Shown here: positions 59,214 through 64,000 of the stretch, piece after piece
Numbering within the stretch: the stretch's first letter is position 1
Layout: every line of letters starts with the position of its first letter
NCBI GenBank assembly: GCA_027486255.1
Contig: JAIXPL010000009.1
Location: 1 to 64,000 of the forward strand
Reading direction: 5' to 3'
Origin: Comamonadaceae bacterium
GTDB lineage: Bacteria; Pseudomonadota; Gammaproteobacteria; Burkholderiales; Burkholderiaceae_C
Length of the DNA: 64,000 bases
Made by a program: the position numbers and the translations under genes
The notes under the pieces: model-generated
Told to the model about the DNA's origin: nothing
The model's input: only the letters and a program-made list of their open reading frames with translations
The model's database searches: none

Positions 59214-61541
59214 CTAGTTGAGAAAGCCCATGTCGCGCCGCTCACGGATGTCGGGCTTGAGGCGGTGTTCGGCCTCCAGCTGCGCCAGGAACTCCTCGGG
59301 CGACAGCGTCGCCGCCAGGATCTGCACCTGGCGGCGCACGGCGGCATAGTCGCCGGGGCACAAGGCGTCGAGCCGGGCCAGGCGCTGGCGCAGGGCCTCG
59401 GTCAGGCCCGCCGGCTCGCCGCCCAGCGCCTCGGTGACGAACATCTGCTCGCGCTGCGCTGGCCGCAGCGGCATGAACTTGATCTTGAAGGTAAAGCGCC
59501 GCAGGGCCGCCTGGTCCAGGCTGTCCAGCAAGTTGGTGGTGCAGATGAAGATGCCCGCGTAGCGCTCCATGCCCTGCAGCATCTCGTTGACCTCGGTCAC
59601 CTCATAGGTGCGCTGGGCGCCACGGCGGTCTTGCAAAAAGCTGTCCGCCTCATCGAGCAGCAGCACGGCCTTCTCGGCCTCGGCCTCGCGGAACATGGCA
59701 GCCATGTTCTGCTCGGTCTCGCCCACGTACTTGCTCATCAGGTCGCTGGCCTGCTTGATCAGGAGCGGCTTGTCGATGGCACGGGCCAGGTGCTCGGCCA
59801 GCGCGGTCTTGCCGGTGCCCGGTGGTCCATAAAAGCACAAGGTGCCGTGGCCGCGCTGCCCCAGGGCCTCGATGATGCGCGGCAACTCAAAGCGTGTCTC
59901 CACATGGAGCATGGCCAGGTCGTAGGTGGTGACGCTGGGCAGGCCCTGCGCGGGCTCGCGTTGGCCCAGGGCACAGTCGGCGTGGTGCAGCTGGCGCTCG
60001 ATCAGGCTTTCCATGCGCGCCGCGCCCGACTGGGGGTCGGCTTCGGGCGGGCAGGCCAGCCGCGCAAAGCGCGTGGCGGTGCGGATCTGCGCAGGCGTCA
60101 GGCCCTTGCGCGCCGTCAGGCGCGCCACGAATGCCGGGCTCACCGGCACGTCCTCCAGGGTCTTGCGCACCAGGCTCTCGCGCGCCCCAGGCGGCGGCGA
60201 GCGCAGCTCCAGGTGGTAGGCAAAGCGCCGGCGGAAGGCCGGATCGATCTGCTCGATGCGGTTGGTCACCCACACGGTGGGCACGCTGTTGGACTCCAGG
60301 ATCTGGTTGACCCAGGCCTTGCCATTGACCGAATGGCTGGCCGAGGCCAGCGACTGCTCCGAGCGCGCCATGAGCTGGGCGGCCTCGCTGGAGATCGGCG
60401 GGAAGACGTCTTCCACCTCGTCAAACAGCAGCGCCGATGCATCGCTGCTCTTGAGGAAGACCTGTGCAATCTGCAATGAGCGGTAGCGGTCACGGCCCGA
60501 GAGCGAATGGCCGTCGCGGTCGGCGTATTCCACCTCGAACAGGTCCAGGCCTGCCGCGCGCGCGACCACCTTGGCCAGCTCGGTCTTGCCCGTGCCGGGA
60601 GGGCCATAGAGCAGCACGTTCACGCCCGGCTCGCGGCTGGCCACCGCCTGACGGAGCAGGCAGACCAGCACCTCGGCGTCGGCGGCCACGTACTCGAAAT
60701 CGGCCAGCTGCAGGTGGCTGGGGGCCACAGGGCGGGTGAACACCGCCATCAGCTCGTGGTGGTCGCGGTACTCGCGCATGAGCACCGGCGGCAGTTTGTC
60801 GCTGACCTTCATGAGGTCGGCCAGGTCCGTGATGTTGTGCTCGGAGATCAGGTTCTCCACCATGCCGATGCGCTCCAGGCGCGAGCCGGTCCGCAGGGCC
60901 TCGGCCACCTCGGGCGCCTTCACGCCCGCCACGTCGGCGATCGCCGCGTAAGCCTCCGGGGCGTTGCTCACCTTGAACTCGACCAGCAAGGAGCGCAGGT
61001 CGCGCTGGTAGCGCGCCAAGGTGCCATAAAGCAGCAAGGCGCGCTCGGCGCGGTTGAGCTGCAGCAGCGTGGCCAGCGCATCGATGTTCTTCTCGACCAG
61101 GGTGGACTGTTTTTTGAGCGCCTGGGCCAGCCACTCGCCGGTGGCGGCCAGCACGCAGAGCAGGTCCTTGGGCTGGTCCTTGGCGTATTCATCGAGGTAG
61201 AAGAACAGCGTGCCTTCCTCATAGGGGCCGCGCCAGGCGCCAAAGCGCATGAGGAATTCCGCGTGGTCCAGCGCATCGTGGCCTTGCCAGAGTTCGTTGT
61301 CCTTGCAACGGCGCAGCAGGAAGGCGCGCAAGCGCTGCAGGGCGGGCTGGGGCCAGACCAGGTGCCGGCCGGAGAGAGACAGCAGGCTGTTGAGGTCGCG
61401 CCGCAGATTGAACTTGGCACCCTGGCGCCCGGCCAGCGTCAGCACGAACTGCGAGCACATCAGGTCCAGCACCGGCGCCTCACAAAGCCCCGGAGAAGGT
61501 AACAAGAACGCCTGTTGTTCGGTGGAGGAACGCTTGCCCAT
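59214..61541 (-). CDS. Double AAA+ ATPase of unknown function
   Basis: The 775-residue cytoplasmic protein has an N-terminal helical region (1-290) that I do not recognise, then two AAA+ modules. Module 1 has Walker A GPPGTGKT at 313-320, Walker B LLFDEVED with Asp374/Glu375, and an arginine cluster at 437-439. Module 2 has Walker A at 572-579, Walker B LLLDEAD with Asp630/Glu631, and arginines 681-682. All catalytic residues are intact, so both modules should hydrolyse ATP, like Cdc48/ClpB-type remodelers. An AGGAG site precedes the ATG at 61541. It stands alone, and its partner or substrate is unknown. Confidence 0.85.
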   Translation of the reverse strand: MGKRSSTEQQAFLLPSPGLCEAPVLDLMCSQFVLTLAGRQGAKFNLRRDLNSLLSLSGRHLVWPQPALQRLRAFLLRRCKDNELWQGHDALDHAEFLMRFGAWRGPYEEGTLFFYLDEYAKDQPKDLLCVLAATGEWLAQALKKQSTLVEKNIDALATLLQLNRAERALLLYGTLARYQRDLRSLLVEFKVSNAPEAYAAIADVAGVKAPEVAEALRTGSRLERIGMVENLISEHNITDLADLMKVSDKLPPVLMREYRDHHELMAVFTRPVAPSHLQLADFEYVAADAEVLVCLLRQAVASREPGVNVLLYGPPGTGKTELAKVVARAAGLDLFEVEYADRDGHSLSGRDRYRSLQIAQVFLKSSDASALLFDEVEDVFPPISSEAAQLMARSEQSLASASHSVNGKAWVNQILESNSVPTVWVTNRIEQIDPAFRRRFAYHLELRSPPPGARESLVRKTLEDVPVSPAFVARLTARKGLTPAQIRTATRFARLACPPEADPQSGAARMESLIERQLHHADCALGQREPAQGLPSVTTYDLAMLHVETRFELPRIIEALGQRGHGTLCFYGPPGTGKTALAEHLARAIDKPLLIKQASDLMSKYVGETEQNMAAMFREAEAEKAVLLLDEADSFLQDRRGAQRTYEVTEVNEMLQGMERYAGIFICTTNLLDSLDQAALRRFTFKIKFMPLRPAQREQMFVTEALGGEPAGLTEALRQRLARLDALCPGDYAAVRRQVQILAATLSPEEFLAQLEAEHRLKPDIRERRDMGFLN

Positions 61542-61760
61542 GGGGAGAGTCTCCTGAAAAAACCGTCCGAGCCCCAGGGCGCGGCAGCTTCACCGCAGCC
61601 CTGGAGACTTCACCATAACGCAGCTGGCGGCAGCAGGGAAGCGGCGCCGGTTGACGCACCGACACGGGGCAGTCTGCCTGAACGATACGCCGGTTTTCAG
61701 GCCTGCACAGGGCGCTGGCCCGCGGCTGTTGCGGACCCACTCATCTGTCACACACAGAGA

Positions 61761-64000
61761 TCACTTTGTGGCGCGAAAAGCCGCCAGCGCCGCCTGCCAT
61801 GCCGGCTGAGCCGCGGCCAGATGCCGCGCCTTGACATGGCCAAAGCCCTTGATCTGCTCGGGGATGCGCGCCACCGCCAGGGCCTGCGGCAGCTTGTGCT
61901 CGCTCAGGCCGGCCAGCAGCTCTTCCAGACTCTGCGTGTAGGCCTCGATCAGGGCGCGCTCCTGGCGCCGCTCGTCGGTGCGGCCGAAGGGGTCAAAGGG
62001 CGTGCCGCGCAGGCCCTTGAGGCGCGCCAGGCCCCGGAAGGCCCAGCGCATCCAGGGACCGTAGGCCCGCTTGAGCAGCTCGCCCTGCGCATTGCGGCGG
62101 GCCAGCAGCGGCGGCGCGAGATGGTGGTGCAGCGTGTAGTGGCCCTCGAACTGGGCGGCGATCTTCTCGGCAAAGCCTGCATCGGTGTGCAATCGCGCCA
62201 CCTCGTACTCGTCCTTGTAGGCCATGAGCTTGAAGAGGTTGCGCGCCACGGCCTCGGCCAGCTCGGTCTTGGAGGAGACGCGGCTTTCAGCCTGCCGCAC
62301 GCGCTCGACCTGCTCGGCGTAGCGCTGGGCGTAGGCCGCGTCCTGGTAGGCGGTGAGGAACTCGACGCGACGGGCCACCAGCTCGGCCAGGCCCTGGCGG
62401 CGCGCCGGCAGGGCGATGGTCTGGGCCGCCACCAGCAGGCGCTGCACGCCTGCGGCATCGTGCGCCGCCCGCCGCCCCCACTGGAAGGCGGCCTTGTTCT
62501 GGGCCACGGCCACGCCGTTGAGCTCGATCGCGCGCATCAGCGAGGCCAGCGACAGGGGCACCCAGCCGCGCTGCCAGGCCAGGCCCAGCAGCATGGGGTT
62601 GGCATAGAGGCTATCGCCCATGAGCTTCCTGGCCGCAGTGTCGACGTCAAAGGCGCCCACGGCGTGCTCACCCACCACCTGGGCGATCTGGCCCTGGCAG
62701 GCCGCCCCGGGGTTCTGCCAGCCGCCGTCTTTGACGAAGGCCGCCGTGGGCGCGCTGTGTGCATTAAGCGCCACCTGGGTGCGGCCTGGCCGCAGACGCA
62801 GCAGGGTTTCCTTGTGGGCCGCCACGATGGGATCGCAGGCGAGCACCAGGTCGGCGGCGGCCGTGCCCACGCGCGTGGTGCGGATGTCCTCGGGGCGCGC
62901 GGCCAGGAGCACATGGCTCCAGGTGCTGCCGCCTTTTTGCGCCAGGCCCGCCGCGTCCTGCGTGACCACGCCCCGGCCTTCCAAGTGCGCGGCCATGCCC
63001 AGCAGCTGGCCGATGGTGATGACGCCCGTGCCGCCCACGCCCGCCACCACCAGCCCCCAGACCGGGTCCGTGCGGCCGTGCAGCGAAGGCAGCACGGGCT
63101 CGGGCAGCACGCCCAGGCGAGCGTCGTCAAAGGGGTCGGGCCGCGCATCGTGGGCGCTCTTGCGGCGCAGCTGCCCGCCCTCGACCGTGACGAAGCTGGG
63201 GCAAAAGCCCTTGAGGCAGCTGTAATCCTTGTTGCAGGTGCTCTGGTTGATCTGGCGCTTGCGGCCGAACTCGGTGTCCAGGGGCTCGACCGAGAGGCAG
63301 TTGGACTGCGCGCTGCAGTCGCCGCAGCCTTCGCAGACCAGGTCGTTGATGAGCACGCGCCGGGCCGGATCGACCAGGGTGCCGCGCTTGCGGCGGCGGC
63401 GCTTTTCGGTGGCGCAGGTCTGGTCGTAGATGAGGATGGTGCAGCCCGTGAGCTCGCGCAGCTGGCGCTGCAGGGCGTCGAGCTCGTCGCGGTGGTGCAC
63501 CGTGACCCCGGCCGGCAGGGCCACGCCCTCGTACTTGTGCGGATCGTCGCTCACCACCACCACGCGGCGCGCGCCCTCGGCCAGCACCGACTGCGCGATC
63601 TGCGGCACCGTGTGGCCCTCGGGCCGCTCGCCCACCTGCTGCCCGCCGGTCATGGCCACCGCATCGTTGTAGAGAATCTTGTAGGTGATGTTCACGCCGG
63701 CGGCAATGGCCTGGCGAATCGCCAGCAGACCGCTGTGGAAGTAAGTGCCATCGCCCAGGTTGGCGAACACATGCGTCTCGTTCACAAAGGGCTGCTGGCC
63801 CACCCAGGGCACGCCCTCGCCGCCCATCTGCGTGAAGCCTGCGTGCGCGCGGTCCATCCACAGCGCCATGTAGTGGCAGCCGATGCCCGCCATGGCGCGC
63901 GAGCCTTCGGGCACGCGGGTGCTGGTGTTGTGCGGGCAACCCGAGCAGAACCAGGGCGGGCGCTCGGGCGTGAGCGTAGAAGCCTGGAGCGCCGATTCGC
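61761..64000 (-). CDS. Indolepyruvate ferredoxin oxidoreductase family protein, C-terminal part (cut by window end)
   Basis: The family decarboxylates aryl 2-oxo acids such as indolepyruvate, reducing an iron-sulfur carrier and forming acyl-CoA. The frame stays open to the window edge, and the residues just inside it (PPWFCSGCPHNTSTRVPEG) are already family core. Here about 745 residues are present of a usual length near 1,170 in this fused IorA/IorB type. Features are the thiamine-diphosphate region (AGIGCHYMALWMD, NLGDGTYFHSG), a 4Fe-4S cysteine group (CEGCGDCSAQSNC), and the gamma domain (VVAGVGGTGVITIGQLLG). The 220 bases upstream of the AAA+ gene start show no gene. Confidence 0.93.
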   Translation of the reverse strand, partial: ESALQASTLTPERPPWFCSGCPHNTSTRVPEGSRAMAGIGCHYMALWMDRAHAGFTQMGGEGVPWVGQQPFVNETHVFANLGDGTYFHSGLLAIRQAIAAGVNITYKILYNDAVAMTGGQQVGERPEGHTVPQIAQSVLAEGARRVVVVSDDPHKYEGVALPAGVTVHHRDELDALQRQLRELTGCTILIYDQTCATEKRRRRKRGTLVDPARRVLINDLVCEGCGDCSAQSNCLSVEPLDTEFGRKRQINQSTCNKDYSCLKGFCPSFVTVEGGQLRRKSAHDARPDPFDDARLGVLPEPVLPSLHGRTDPVWGLVVAGVGGTGVITIGQLLGMAAHLEGRGVVTQDAAGLAQKGGSTWSHVLLAARPEDIRTTRVGTAAADLVLACDPIVAAHKETLLRLRPGRTQVALNAHSAPTAAFVKDGGWQNPGAACQGQIAQVVGEHAVGAFDVDTAARKLMGDSLYANPMLLGLAWQRGWVPLSLASLMRAIELNGVAVAQNKAAFQWGRRAAHDAAGVQRLLVAAQTIALPARRQGLAELVARRVEFLTAYQDAAYAQRYAEQVERVRQAESRVSSKTELAEAVARNLFKLMAYKDEYEVARLHTDAGFAEKIAAQFEGHYTLHHHLAPPLLARRNAQGELLKRAYGPWMRWAFRGLARLKGLRGTPFDPFGRTDERRQERALIEAYTQSLEELLAGLSEHKLPQALAVARIPEQIKGFGHVKARHLAAAQPAWQAALAAFRATK

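Overview
The window is a continuous piece of high-GC chromosome from a betaproteobacterium, most likely a Comamonadaceae-type member of the Burkholderiales. I base this on the coding style (dense genes with GC-rich third positions), the methionine synthase split into two genes with an S-adenosylhomocysteine (SAH) riboswitch in front of one half, orphan Bug-type (tripartite tricarboxylate transporter) binding proteins, a protocatechuate 4,5-cleavage cluster laid out like pmd/lig operons, and the gshA type. I see no rRNA, tRNA, CRISPR array, phage genes or transposase. Both ends cut genes: leuS at the left, an indolepyruvate ferredoxin oxidoreductase at the right.

Region by region. 1-8.6 kb: housekeeping genes leuS(3' end)-lptE-holA-proA, then gshA-kup-gshB, with a potassium transporter inside the glutathione pair. 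8.6-18.1 kb: hldE-type adenylyltransferase, a ferritin-like diiron protein, nitronate monooxygenase, waaF, a zinc-finger protein, ilvE, a membrane protein, a DUF4142 protein, an EamA exporter, radA and a panE-like reductase. 18.1-27 kb: aldo/keto reductase, then the six ligCBAIKJ-type genes on the minus strand. These convert protocatechuate by 4,5-cleavage to pyruvate and oxaloacetate. They are followed by a leaderless ModA-like protein, a divergent LysR regulator and a Bug-type binding protein. 27-35.3 kb: alr, lplT, an EamA exporter, a second Bug protein, an HMCES/YedK protein, glutathione peroxidase and glcF-glcE without glcD.

35.3-39.2 kb: glnK-amtB on the minus strand, with a sigma-54 promoter and an upstream NtrC site, divergent from comM. 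39.4-49.3 kb is the most informative stretch. The two halves of cobalamin-dependent methionine synthase lie about 6 kb apart, and a cyanate/nitrate module sits between them: a PAS histidine kinase, a NarL-type regulator, a three-gene ABC transporter and cyanase. This module carries its own sigma-54-like promoter and a palindromic operator. The catalytic metH part is preceded by an SAH riboswitch whose 3' strand can instead pair with the ribosome binding site.

49.3-64 kb: rhodanese, recQ, two complete amino-acid ABC transporters in tandem (gltIJKL-like, then aapJQMP-like), a poorly characterised double AAA+ ATPase, and the C-terminal part of an indolepyruvate ferredoxin oxidoreductase. Together the genes fit a free-living heterotroph that uses lignin-derived aromatics, glycolate, amino acids, ammonium and cyanate.
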